Assembly (NCBI GenBank): GCA_029339505.1
Contig: JAQISU010000233.1
Span: 873,001 to 937,000 of the forward strand
DNA: 64,000 bases
Direction: 5' to 3'
From: Unio delphinus
Lineage: Eukaryota; Mollusca; Bivalvia; Unionida; Unionidae
Positions 41,057 through 54,600 of the stretch are shown piece by piece. How positions within the stretch are numbered: the first letter of the stretch is position 1; each line of letters begins with the position of its first letter. A program made the translations under genes and the position numbers. The notes under the pieces were generated by a model. It was not told the origin of the DNA. It searched no databases and saw only the letters and a list, made by a program, of their open reading frames with translations.

Positions 41057-44000
41057 AATAGATTTAGTTTATTCACTATTCATTAAAATTATAAAATACA
41101 TACATATTTTGTTCTCTACAAAACATATGTTCCACACAAGGTTACTGTCTCGTGCTAATTTTTATCTTTCCATTAAATTAAACCATAAAGACTTTCACTG
41201 GTCTTATTTTGTTTTCTGTACTATAACCAAACATTAATTTTTCTACTGGGGGCCCCGAGTGGCCGAGTGGTCTAAAGCGCTCTCCATTACGGATCACTGC
41301 CATCTCACCTCTGTCTGCGTGGGTTTGAGTCTAAGATTCGGCTAATGTAGAAAAGCTTGCCAGTAGCTTCTCGTGGGTTGGTGGTTCTTTCCGGGGGTTT
41401 TCCTGGGTTCTTCCTCCACCAATGCCGCCATGTATAGCCTATCATGTGCTGGAAAATGGCGTTAAACCCTACAAAAACATACAAACATTTCTCTACTAAA
41501 GAAAAGGAACATAACTTTATCTCTCCTTCAGAGATTATTTTTCCATTAGCAATTTATGTAGCTTTAATTCACTGGAAATTAGATGAAGATATAAAACTAT
41601 ACATGTGACTTTCTTTTCTGCTGCAACAGCTTTTCCAAACATTCAGCAAATAAATGGTTTCAACCCTTTTCCATTATGGTAGGAAGCTGAACATTTTATT
41701 CATTAAATTGATGGGATGTCCTGGGATTTTCTTACTGTTATGTATTTCTGATTTAATTTATATTTTTTTAAAAATTTGATTGCTTGTTTATTAGTTTTAA
41801 TATTTAAAATTCTATTTCATGCTACTGTAAAGTTTTCCAGTATAGAGTTCCAAGGTTTTTTTAAATTTAAGAAGTAAACAACATGAATAGCTGATAATAG
41901 TTGAAACTTTCTATTTAAAGTTGACCTAGCTCATGACCTTGATTTGCAAGTTGGATTTAAACAACTATTTTTTTTTTTTTTTATATGTAATGATAGATTG
42001 ATGAGGGCGAAATAGAAACTGTATTAATACATGACCTTAGGCTTGTGGACGGCTTTTACGAAGTAAATAAAAAAAATTGTTAGAGTAAAATGATTGATCA
42101 GATCAGGGTCATGTTAGGACTTTATGATGTAAACAAGATCATGTGACCCTCGTTTAAAAATCCAGGGTTTTCCATATTTGCGCAGAATTTAGATTTAATA
42201 AGAGATCTTTAGAGAAATGTTCTTAGTTTTGGGTTTTTACACTTGATATCAAGTTCTTCTGTTGTAGCCAGTTTTTCAAGCTATATTATCTTCAGATCAG
42301 TTAGATTTTAAAATATTAGTTCATTTCTGTAAAAAATATTTTATGTGCTCATACAAAATTCTTGGACAAAGACAGGTTATCAAAATATTCGGAATTCCAT
42401 TATTGGAGTGTTAAATCTTGTGATTCGTCAAGGAAATATAGCTGAACAGTACAGACAACAGCATACATCATTGTCTTCCATCTTGGATTTTCCTAAAGGA
42501 CTCGAACTTGAATCTATTAGAACTTTTCATTACTGTGCTAATAATTTAATTCATGGATTATTCTTGGATTTTATTGGGATTTGATTCTTTGAAAAAGTTT
42601 TCTATTTTTACAATCTTTTTCCAGGGAAATAAATTGTTAAATTTTACAAAGCTTGTTGTTTTCACTTTTTCTTTGTTATTGTTTATTTGAGCCTAAACAC
42701 GTAACATAGAATTGGGTAGCTCATCCTCGATTTGAATTGTAGCTAAAAGATTTTTTTAGAAATTTCTCAAGTGAGATCGACAAGCTTTTTTCTAAAATAT
42801 CATCAAAGGTGGAAATCTTTCTTTTAAATTCTACATAGGAACATTAGACTTTTTCAAAAAAGATGAATTAATTCAATTTGCCAGAAAATATGATCTTTCC
42901 AAAGATAAAGCTTCCTTAAAGAAACAAGAAATTATAAATATTTTGTTTCAGTATTTAGTGGAAAAGAATGTTTTGGATAAAAGTGCTTTGGTTTGGATCA
43001 GTAAGTCTGTATCAGTGTCTGATCTAAAATTAAAATAATTCAAATTAAAATAAAAAATGGATTTTTTCTGGAAGACACAAGTAGAACAAGCAGAATAATG
43101 TGTCTGTAAATGATGCAGTAGTGCAGGCCACTATTTGATGGTGCTTGTGGATGGGTCTCTAGATAGATAGGGCAGTTTTTCATTTATCATGAAAAGCTTC
43201 ATCCTTTGTGGTTTGTTAGTTCCAAGATTTGTCTAGTACTCAAGATAAAATTGAATTTTTGTCATTTGCCTAAATAAAATTGGTTAAATGAACCTGAGAG
43301 AGAATTTATTATCTGTTAGGAGGAAGATGAGGTTGAGTACACTGAAGAGGAGGAAGCAATCAAGGCCAACCTGGAGTCTGACGAACCTCTCTCCACAGAG
43401 ATCCTAGATAAAATTGTGCCAGCCTGGTTCACAAAGGAGCCCTTCAAGTAAGACTTGACCCAACTTTGATTCACTGTTTTTCATATGGGAATATAAAAGA
43501 GTGAATGGTTTCATAACATTACCTTAATGTGTTTCTGTATCCACAGACATATTTAATCAACCTCTCTGGGAATGAAATTCAGGACAATATTCTGGCCTTA
43601 TGGTGGTCCATGCAATCAGTAGATATGTCTCATTCTACATGTGTATATCATTGCAAACTTGGAGCCAGTGTGGATTTTTGTTAGCATGCTTTTCAAACGT
43701 TGAATTGAAAATTTTAACTGCATTGAAGACATCTTTTGGAATATCTCAGTTACTATGTAAAGGCTGAACCGTTGCTGACGTAAACTGTCATTAAATTCGC
43801 TCAGTATATTTCAAACAAGAATAAAGCACTATTATTGAAGTGTTGCAAATTTTGAGAATTATCTTTTTTTTTTAAAGTCATACTGATTTACTTTTCCATA
43901 ATATTTCTAGATCAACAGGTTTCATCTTGGAGGGATTTCCTCGCAGTCCTGAAGAGGTCCGGTACATGGCTGAAAATGGTTTCTTCCCTGATTCTGCTGT

Positions 44001-47000
44001 GGTTTTGACAGTGACCGACTCTGATGTTATCTCTCGTCTTCTGCCAGCAAAGCTAGAAAAATGGCGCATTAAGAGAGACAAAAGGATTGCAAAGAAGTTA
44101 CAGAAAAAGGAAAAGGCTCGGTTAAAGAGGGTGAGTGTAGTTGAATTAAATTCCTTCTTATTGATATTAGTCAACAAGATTTTCACAAAATTAATTTTGT
44201 CGTTTCCTTTGAATAAAATACATTCTGGCATGCAAACTCTGACATCTTGTAAGTCAGTTATCTTGCAATAGTCTATCAGACTAATTAAAATAATCTGACA
44301 ACGTATTAGTCAGTTATTAAGCAATAGACAGTGACATGTTAAATGGTTTTATTTCAGCCTTGAGTTTGTGAGAATTTTTGTTATCTTTTGGTCAGTTGAA
44401 TTATCGTTTTTTTAAACAATCAGATTCTTAAAGGAGAAGACTATTCATTGACAGATTATTTAAATTAAGAAATTATTAGATGCCTGCTTAATGAAATTAG
44501 TGGAGCTTCTATTTCAATGTCATTAACTATCTGTCCATCAGTGAGTTGATTCAGCAAGATCACTTTTCTGGGAATGTTTTGATCTTGGCTAAATTTAGTA
44601 GGCAGCTATTAATGAAAATTTGATTTCCATGTTCTCCGTCATTATTTAAAGGCTTTCTGGATAAAACCTGATTGTCTGTCCTCATAAGTTTTGTTTACAG
44701 ACCTAACTTTTACCCAAGATTGCTGGATTTCAACCATGTTTTGGATCCAGTTCTATATTGATGATGCCTTGAATTTCATTTCCTAAAATTCCATGACATC
44801 ATTTACCAACATTTTGCCCCTAGAAAAAACCTTAGGTGACTTTGGTTTCAGAATCATAACTTTATCAAGTTTTTGAAGGATTTTATCCAAAATTTGGCAT
44901 TCAGGTTTATATTGATAAGGCTCTGAATATTATTATTTTCAGCATTCCACCACATTATTACAGGAGTTATGCCCACTGATTGTTCACCTCTGACTAGTTT
45001 CTGCATCATTTTTTTACCATGGATTTTTCAAGCAAATTGAGCATGCACCATAATATTAATAAGACTGAATTTTTTTTATTTCTAGTATTCCATGATATAA
45101 TTTACAGAAGTTATGCCCCCTGATTGTTTACCCTTCTGACTTTAGTTTTTGCATCATTATTTTACCAGGGATTTTTCAAGAAAATTTAGCACGCACCATA
45201 ATATTAATAAGACATTTAATTAGTATGATTTCTAGTATTCCATGATATAATTTACAGAAGTTATGACCACCAGATCAACTCTTCTTCCTGCATTGGTTCT
45301 GCATTAGTACTTTAGTTTAGTTTTAAAACTAAATCTCACATGCATGTTCATATTAATGAGATATTGAATGACTTTCATTTGCAGCATTCTACATTATGAC
45401 CTCTGGGTGCCCTTCCTCACAACTTCAGTTTATATACTATATATTTAACAAGGAATGTTGGTTTGTAACCATAAATTTAATCATGTACCTTTATATTTAT
45501 GAGACCATGAATGGGTTGGATTTTCAGCATTCCATATTATCTTTTTGAGGAGTTATGTCCTATTACTGCCTATCTTCCTAACTTTTGTCCCCCACTCAGT
45601 TTCCTCTCTACTGTTATCAAATTTTAGTAAGCTGGGTCCTTTGTGATAGCTCTATATCTTATTGAAATAGACCAAAAATTGTGTCAAAGTCAATTTTGTA
45701 AAAATTTTAAAAAGGTTTCGGGGGTACACCAGATTATCGTTCTCACTGAAAGTTTACTTACTTGAAATACATCTGTTGAAAAACTTTGGTGTGCAGAATT
45801 TACACATAAATATACTGAAACTAATATAGATAACAGACATAGGATGGTATAATTTTGTTAGAAGCCTGTGACCGAGTGTGTCATTAACTTTTGAAAATCA
45901 GTCAGTTCTGCAAACAAATTTTTAGAACCTGATTATGCACGGTCAGTTTGTGTGTCTAACCAATATTTGAGTTATACAAACACAATCATATTAGGCTGTT
46001 TTATGGTATGTCATTGACTTGCTTCACTATTTGTAACTTGACATAAACATAAATATTCAGTTTATTCATTTAATTATGTTTGTAATGATTTTCTGTCAGT
46101 GGGTTTAACAGTATTTTTATCCATTTTACAATTGTACAACCTGATGTGTTTGTGATTGGGATTCTTTAATATAGTTTAAAAAAACTAAAGCCATATTGTT
46201 ACAATGTCTGCTGTGTACCAATTTATGGTGATGTCTAGAACTGGGGTATCATGCTACAGACATGTAGCATCTTTTCCCACCCAGTCATATGATCCTGACA
46301 TCTGGTTGACCAGTCCTAACACTAATGTCTAAATGCTGAAAGTCAAGTGAGGCAGTTGCTAGTAGCATTTTTATAAGGCTTTGATATGGTTGGCTGGCAT
46401 TCAAACCTGCAACCTCACACATCTAAGTTAGATGATCTAACCACTTAGGCTACTGTATATGTCACCAACCTGGAGTAAACTTGTCATTAATTTATGAGTA
46501 TAGTTCTTCCTTTAGGTAAGACCTTTTAATAATCTTGACAAGAATACAAAGTAAAAAATGAAAACCTACAAGCCTGATGGTCTATATTTTTTTAATTAAA
46601 TCTTTCAATCATGTTTGGTTTTTCATAGTTGCAGGCATGTAAATGTTTCTTTTAGCAGGCAAAAGAGGTGCCAAATATTTGAGTGATGACTTTACTAACC
46701 ATTTATGTTAGGCTGTGTACATATTTCACACATCATCATTGGCTATAAGTCTGAAGTTTTGATATAAAAATCCTTTGACCTTTGTCCACTCATGTCTGTG
46801 TAACTGCCATTGAGTTTCATCCCATTGCACTGGGTACTATCCAGGTATTACAGATGAGATAAGGCCCAAATTAAACTGTGCTGGAAGATGTTAAACTTTG
46901 ATTGATTTACAACCAATGGAGTTACCCCCTGCTGCATGTCTTAAATATTATCCTGATGGTGTTGCATAAGTGTAACTTTGCCTGTCCACTTGGTGTCCTA

Positions 47001-48623
47001 TGTAGCTGATGCAGCCCATGGCAGCTGGGATAGATTTAGATACAATGAACTGCTAGGCTTTAGAGTTTTCTAACATTATTCAAATTCAAATGTGTGAGGA
47101 TTCCAAAGAGTTAGCTCATTTAATTTGTAATTTTATTTTTTTAATTTAATTTGTAATTTTATTTTAGGAAGCTGCAATTCAAAAACGTCGTGAGGAGTTG
47201 ACAAAGGAAATGGAAGAGAAGAAGCGGCAGCGTGCAGAAGAGCGAGCTGCTGAGAAAGCTGAGGCTGAGGAAGATGAAGAAGAAGTAGAGGAGGAGGAGG
47301 AAGAGGAGGAGGAAGAGGATGATATTGAAGCTACGCTTGCAGAGGAGTTTGAGGTAACACAAAAAAATAAACATGTAAAGAAAGTTCACTAAAAATAAGT
47401 GACCCTTACAATTTAAATCATTCTACCCATATATCCTGCATTGTCAATCAAATTTAATCCCATTGTTCCTGTAAGTTCTGCAAAATGATCATTTTAATAG
47501 TTTACTCAACATGATAGTAAAAAGCCATGATAGAGGTCAAATGTATCATTATATCATTATGCAAATGACCCAAATAATATTTACTGTCAACCATTTCTCC
47601 TCATCTCATTACTCTAAGTGAATACTGATTAAACCTAACCTACCTGTGGGAAAAAAAAATATATGAAGAATTTATTTAATTGTTGTCAGAGTTTTTTGTT
47701 TAATAGTAATGAAAGCTAGTTATTAAAGACATCCTGGCTCGGAGCTATGATCTTTTTTAATTGCATTATCTTCAATATTTATTACCCTCAGGAAACACTA
47801 AAGTGATCAGTAGTTAAAATGCTTTATTTTCAATTTTTGTCTATGTTGAATTTTATTTACCAGATATTAAGAAAAGACTTGTTAAAAAATGTCTCTACTG
47901 TAAAAGTACTATTAATTTTATTACCATAACAAAGCATGAGAAACATTAAAGGGTATTATGTGTATCAGTTATGTAAAATAGCCTATTTTACTTACATCTA
48001 TTTTTCTCTTCACATACAGGAAGAGGAGGAAGAGGAAGAGGAGGAGGAAGAAATGGAGGAAGATGCAACAGACAGAATAAGAAATGAGCTCAATGAGTTC
48101 TTTGATAATGATATGAACAAACTGGCAGCGGTTCAGGTATTGGGCGGGCTTTCATATATTGCCATGTTTTAGTGTTTGATATGACCCATATAATGTTAAC
48201 TTTTTTTATATGTCTGTCTATATGTCTGGCATTTTAATCAGTTTTTAGGCACTGTTCATTTGTGTTCCCTGATTGGGAAACAATAGTTTAGTTGATCAAG
48301 CATCCAACTCATAACCAGCAGGCCCTTAGTTTGATCCATCTGACTTTTTTCCTAGTACGTTGAGCAAAGTTGGCTAAATAGTTGCATGGAACTAATCCTT
48401 CTTGTTGCCCTCAGTTACATCTATATTTACACATGTATAATTAGATGCACAATTAAAACTAAATAATATTTAGCTGCATTTATGTGGACAAAACAAAAGA
48501 GACAATTTTGTAAGAACATGCATCCTCGATGTATTTTGTGTATATAAAGTTAAAAACTAGTGAGACATCAGACAGAGAGAGGAAAGTCTGTGAATTAGTA
48601 TTACTATCATTATTTTTTAAAAA

Positions 48624-48684
<61 letters not shown>

Positions 48685-51598
48685 ACAATTCTTGTTTCAG
48701 ACCCAATATTCCTGAATTTTAGATTGGAGTTGTTTAATTAATTAGATTTATGTACATTAGTCAGAATTGTACATGCATATTGCTATACTGAGAGGTTAAA
48801 AAGGACTTGTAATGGAATCTCTTTATAGAACTTTTCTTTCTCTGGGCATTTAATTTGATGTTTCATAGAACAGTACCATTAGTATTAAAATTATGGCATT
48901 TTGGAAAACATTGTTTTAGTTACTAAATGTATAAATTATTAGATTCAAAAAATTTGTACTTGACTTGCATACTTTACAGAAAGACCCTTAGCATGCATTT
49001 TATGTAAGGATTACCAGCAAACTGAAATATGTTTATACACCATGTATGCCTATGCCAATACGATGTACCGGTATTTAAAAAGCAAAGTGCTTGGTCAAAC
49101 AGGGGCCATAACTCTGTATTGTTTTTGCTAGAAGCAATTAAAATCAAACTTGGTCAGTGTTTGTTAACATAAAATCTCATACCAAATTTTGTTTTAATCC
49201 ATTTGATACTTAGACATTTATTGAGCAGAAATTTAAGGCAAACAGGGGCCATAACTTCATACAACTTTGCTACTTTGATCTCAGTCTTCCATATGTAAAG
49301 CCTGACACCTGATTTGATTGAAATGCATTAACTTCATCATAAGCTACTAAAAAGAAATGAAATTGATGTGCAAAATTCAAACAAGGGCCATAATCCCATA
49401 ATATGTTTTTAAAAATGAAAATCAAACTCTGGGTCTTTTTTATGTGAAGCTGTGCTCAAGATTTAATTTCAGTACAGATACTTCTTCAAAAACTAAATTA
49501 AAAGACAAATTTTTACGTAAAACTATAACTCTGTAAAATGTTGCCAAATAAGTCCATTGACCCAAAAGGTTCATACTGTGGAACCACATAATTCAATGTA
49601 TGCATTGATAGTATATGTGCATTTTTATAGTGCTTGTATACCACCCGCATATATGACTTACACAGGACAAAACATGTACACAGTAAGCTATGAATAAATA
49701 ACATACTGCTTTTGCCTTCGGAGGAAAACAAAGACTGATACATGAGTCAGCTCATTTCAGTGTCACTGTTGTACAAGTTTGATATTCATGTAAATTTCCA
49801 GTAAGGTAATTTTGGGAATGTCCATTATACCTTTGAGACTTTACAAGATGTTAAATGTTATTGTTACTTGTGTTTTCCAGTGTAAATCTGACTTTTTTGA
49901 AGCAGTGAAATTATTTATTCAGTTGCAGTGAATAATTACCAATGATCTGATGAACATGTTTTATTACACATAATTGCATTTGTAGTTACGTTTGTTGGGC
50001 ATGAATGTTTTTCTTCTCTATTTCTCCACACTACACCCACCCTCACCCTAAGAAACATGTACAACTTCAATGCGATTTTTAAAATTTCATTTTATATGGC
50101 ATTTGCCAAAAATGATATGATCATTAGTCATTGACACTAATTAAGGTGATAAAATCAGAGAAATTTGTACATGTTCTTTTCGCAATACAATGCCCAGTCT
50201 ATGTTTAGAATATATTTATAATTATAGGCTACACAAGTCCCCAAACTATTTTAGAAGTGAATAACCAAGTTGTATTTTAGAATTATAGAGTATAAATAAT
50301 GTATTACTTTCTAGGACACATTGGATGAAATACTGATCCCCAAGCTGGATGTAGATAGTTCAAGGAAACCACACATAGTTCGGTACATGTTGAGCAAGAA
50401 GCTTAAACCAATCATCGATCACAGGAACAGCATCTTTGAAAGAGTATACCCAATCAGTGAGCTTCTAGCAATGAAAATGTTGCTGGTTGGATACAAACAA
50501 CCCAGCAGATTTGGAAGATGGTGTCCTGTCAGGGTAAGATATATTACTTTTGAATTCCATTGGAGATAACTATTCAGGATAAAATATTTAATGGGCAAGA
50601 TCAAAGAAGAAATGTAACACAAAAGCTAAAAGCTAAATCCTGAAAGTTATAAATTAATTCAAGTTATAAAGACTGATAAAAATATATTAATTAATGGGGA
50701 AAAAATTATGTCAACATTTCAAAAGTTACTTTGATCTTTCAATCTCATGTTTGCATAGTTCATATGGTCATTGCATAAAATCAGCTTCTGTCACACTTAA
50801 TTCACAATCTTTCTTTACACAGTGTTAAAATCTACTGGAAATCACAGCGTTTATGAAGAATGAAACCATAGAAAAATTAAAGAAAACAACTCACATCTTA
50901 TGACTCAGGTCAAAGATAAAATTGTTATAACATGCCCAAGAACTCATTCCACCATTGTGCTGTCATTTTTAAATAATTTGAATGCATCAGATAGGGAGTT
51001 TACAGGTTTCAGTGTCAAATAACATGGTTTGAATGTATCAGATATGGAATTTACAGGTTTCTGTGTTAAATAACATGGTTTGAATGTATCAGATATGGAG
51101 TTTACAGGTTTCAGTGTCAAATAACATGGTTTGAATGTATCAGATATGGAGTTTACAGGTTTCAGTATCAAATACCATGGTTTGAATGTATCAGATATGG
51201 AGTTTACAGGTTTCAGTATCAAATACCATGGTTTCAAAGTATTAAATATGGAGTTTATATCATAGAGTCATCATTGTAATAAAACTATATTTTTGTACAG
51301 AATGTGCAGTGAATCACATTATTGGGAAATTTTGATGTTGAGACAGTTTATGCACATTATTATAGTTCCATGAAGATAATATGAAATCATCACAAGAATT
51401 AATAACAAGCTGTCGTGCTGGTCATTATTGCTATTGTGTATTGTGTTATCTTTAGAAATGTTCTGATACTTTTGGACATTTATTTTTGATATCATGATCA
51501 GAAAAGTCCATATACCGTACATTGTCACACTGATTTTGACATCAAAAGTGACATCACAGTTAGCTGATTCATGCAAGATAAATATCAACCAGTTTCCA

Positions 51599-51650
<52 letters not shown>

Positions 51651-54600
51651 TTTAGGCTCAGCCATACTTAAACATCAGCATTGCAAGTGCTACTGAGTAC
51701 AGGTTTTTTTTGCATGTTTTAAAAAATAAAAATAAAATTGTATTTGCTGGTATCTGATTGATGTAGCTAGTAACTGATCATGTATAATGATAATACAGTT
51801 TTCCAACTGTGCAAGCATTTGCCAGTACTGCTTGAGAAAGACTCCTTGAAATCTTCCACTTACTCTCTGACCTTGTGTTTCAATAAATGTTTGCAGACCA
51901 CAAAACCTGTATATCTCTGTTGAGTATCATAATGTAAAAAGTCATACAAATGAACAATTAAGTATTGATAGGAATATTTTACTTATGTTTTTGCAGGTGA
52001 AGGAAGGAGATTGTATTCAGACAATGAGTGGACCTGGTTACACTACATACCCATGCATCTACAGGCAAAATATCTACTTCCTATCATCTGTTCAAGCACG
52101 GAACCAGTTCATTCAAGACCCAATTACATACGTGAGTCAACCAACTCCAAAGCCTGTTGTACCAATCCGTCTTGCAATTATAGGACCTCCAAAATCAGGC
52201 AAAACATCATGTAAGTTCTCTTTTTTGATGGAAACTTTGCAACGTCTGTTTGTCATTTATCTTAAAATTGTACCACCAGTGTCCAGCTGGCTACTTAAAA
52301 GAACATAAATCCTTACAAAGTTCTCTGTAATTAACACATAAAAATATGATAATTATTATCTCTCATGTTAATTTTTTCTTTTGAAATTGAATGTAATATC
52401 ACAAGCAAAATTGTTGTAGTCCATAATTCTGTAGATAAAAAAACAATGACAGTTCCAGTAGTCCAAAAAGTAGTCTTTTGCAGGAATATTGAATAAAAAA
52501 TTCAGCAAAATTACTTGCATTGACGTTTTTCATTTATTCTTGAAAGGCAGTCATGATCAATTTTTTTTTAATTTTTTTTTTTTTTTATGAAAGTGAGTAT
52601 TAGTGGGTTTTCATTTATAGTTAGACTTGTTTAAGCAGTTACCTCTACATAACAGCTACCTATGTGTAAATGTCAGGCACATGAAGTGCTATTGAAGTTG
52701 TGCATACTTAACTGTATATATTTATGCCACCTATATGTAAATGTTACCTACAAGAAGTCCTGTTTGATGTGGTTCAAATTCAACTGTTTAAACAAGCTAC
52801 CTATGTGTAGATGTGAAACACAAGAAATCGTTTTTAAAGTGGTGCATTTACACCTATATATAAGCCATGACTCTGTAAATGTTGGGTACCTGAACTACAA
52901 TTTGAAGTGGTTGGTGCAAATTCACCTGAGTGTATGTATAAGCCAACTATGCATAAATATCAGTTATCAGAAGTCCTTTATGAAGTGGTGTAAATTCAAA
53001 TGTAATTGCAAGTCACTAGTTGATAAATGCCAGTTTCTGTCAGACACATGGGTGATCGTTTACAAACACATTTGATTGTTTAGCAAGCATGGAACTGATG
53101 ATATATGGATGCTAATTATTCAAACCTTTCATTTGTGAAGACCATTGAAATTGACCTTAGATATGAAATTTATTCTTTAAATCAGTTAATTTGGCTTCAT
53201 AGACCAAAACAAGCTTTTTCTGATAAATATTAGATTGGTACTCTTCAGTATATACTATAAAATCTAGAACTTGTTTTTCTCCCTGTGGACCTTGTGTTCC
53301 TAACTTCATCTATACATTCCAGTGGCTAATCGCTTTGTGGAAGAGTACGGCCTTGTGAGGATGTCTATCGGTGAGGCCATGAGGACAGTGCTGGAGAATC
53401 AGCCCAAATCCTTCCTGGCAAAGGAGATGACCCGACATCTGCATAAGGGTCTGACTGTTCCAGATGAACTGGCCGTACAAGCTTTGGATGTCTGTCTTCT
53501 TGATATGAGATGTCAGACCCGAGGGTAAGAATGACTTGTGTATATGCATGCATGTATGCATGTGGTTTGATGGCATCACAATCCTGACTGTTTTGTGCTA
53601 ATTGAAAGTTCCACTTCTAAAAATTATAAAAGAAAACTTTCTGAAAAGATAAACATAGAGTCCATAAAGATGAAAGGCACTGATCATTTAAAGCTGATAC
53701 AATTTTCAGGAACAAAAAATGCCCTCCAAATAAATATAAATATTTGCTTTTGCCAGATTAAGATAAAAGATGCAATAGTACTTTCAAAAACATATTAAAT
53801 AAAACAAAATGTTTAAAAGAATAAAGTCCATCAAATTTACAGTCCATACAAATTTGTTGTACAAACTTGATTTTGTTACAAAGTCTATAAGCAGGTATAT
53901 ACCTGTCATATAAAGCATTGGTAGATCTTTGTCTGTGTTCTTTGTTCTGCTGATTAATACTAACATAATGCATCAATGTAGATCTTCCAGCATATTATAT
54001 GATGGTTGGTCTCAGTCTGTGCAGTTTACAATTGGATCTGACTACTGCATGTATATATGTGATATACAGTACTTATCTGCAAAATTGGACAGAATATTAT
54101 GCAAGGTGTAAAATATGCACAACCCTCATCACATTCTGTTAAAAGTTTACTTGGACATGTAACTGTTTATTTTAACACTTGCAAGGTGAGGCCCTTTAGT
54201 GCCAGATAGTCCTGAAAGGTCTGAGATTTTTTCCTCAAACAGTAATATAACACACGTATGACTCTCCTGTCAATTGCAATCCCAGGAAATGAGTCTCTTC
54301 GGTAGGATGTGTCCAACCATATTGTAATTAATTTTAAGTTGTAGTCCAAGGTGGATGCAGCATAATTATGTATATCCAGTTTATCTATTAATTATGTATA
54401 TCAATGTTTCTCCATTAATTATGTATATCAATTTTTATCCATTAATTATGTATAACCATGTTTATCCATTAAGTATGTATATCCATGTTTATCCATTAAT
54501 TATGTATATCCATGTTTATCCATTAATTATGTATATCCATGTTTATCCATTAATTATGTATATCCATGTTTATCCATTAATTATGTATATCCATGTTTAT

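Larger units (their letters stand above)
40492..43319 (+). other. Intron 16
   Basis: Holds (TC)n at 40801-40858, (ATT)n at 41005-41056, a family B SINE (41247-41487) and two protein-like fragments (42345-42584 and 42796-43038). Confidence 0.65.
44131..47167 (+). other. Intron 18
   Basis: Holds a degenerate 'gagttatgccc' repeat tract (44690-45580) and a reversed family A SINE (46180-46466). Otherwise AT-rich. Confidence 0.65.
48137..50314 (+). other. Intron 20
   Basis: Holds a tRNA-Met-like SINE fragment (48270-48420), an (ATT)n tract (48623-48682) and 'ggggccataact' repeats (49100-49520). Otherwise AT-rich. Confidence 0.65.
50534..51996 (+). other. Intron 21
   Basis: Holds a 51-bp repeat (50975-51260) and an (AC)n tract (51600-51649). 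Otherwise AT-rich. Confidence 0.65.

Noticed and set aside
41247..41330. Possible tRNA-Leu/Ser gene
   Set aside because: The tRNA-like head is continuous with a SINE body shared with 35890; acceptor-stem pairing is not evident.
51319..51648. 109-codon antisense frame
   Set aside because: Starts in the (AC)n microsatellite and has no other support.
52662..53075. 137-codon open frame
   Set aside because: Lies over a degenerate tandem repeat with recurring Cys-rich phrases; no splice support.
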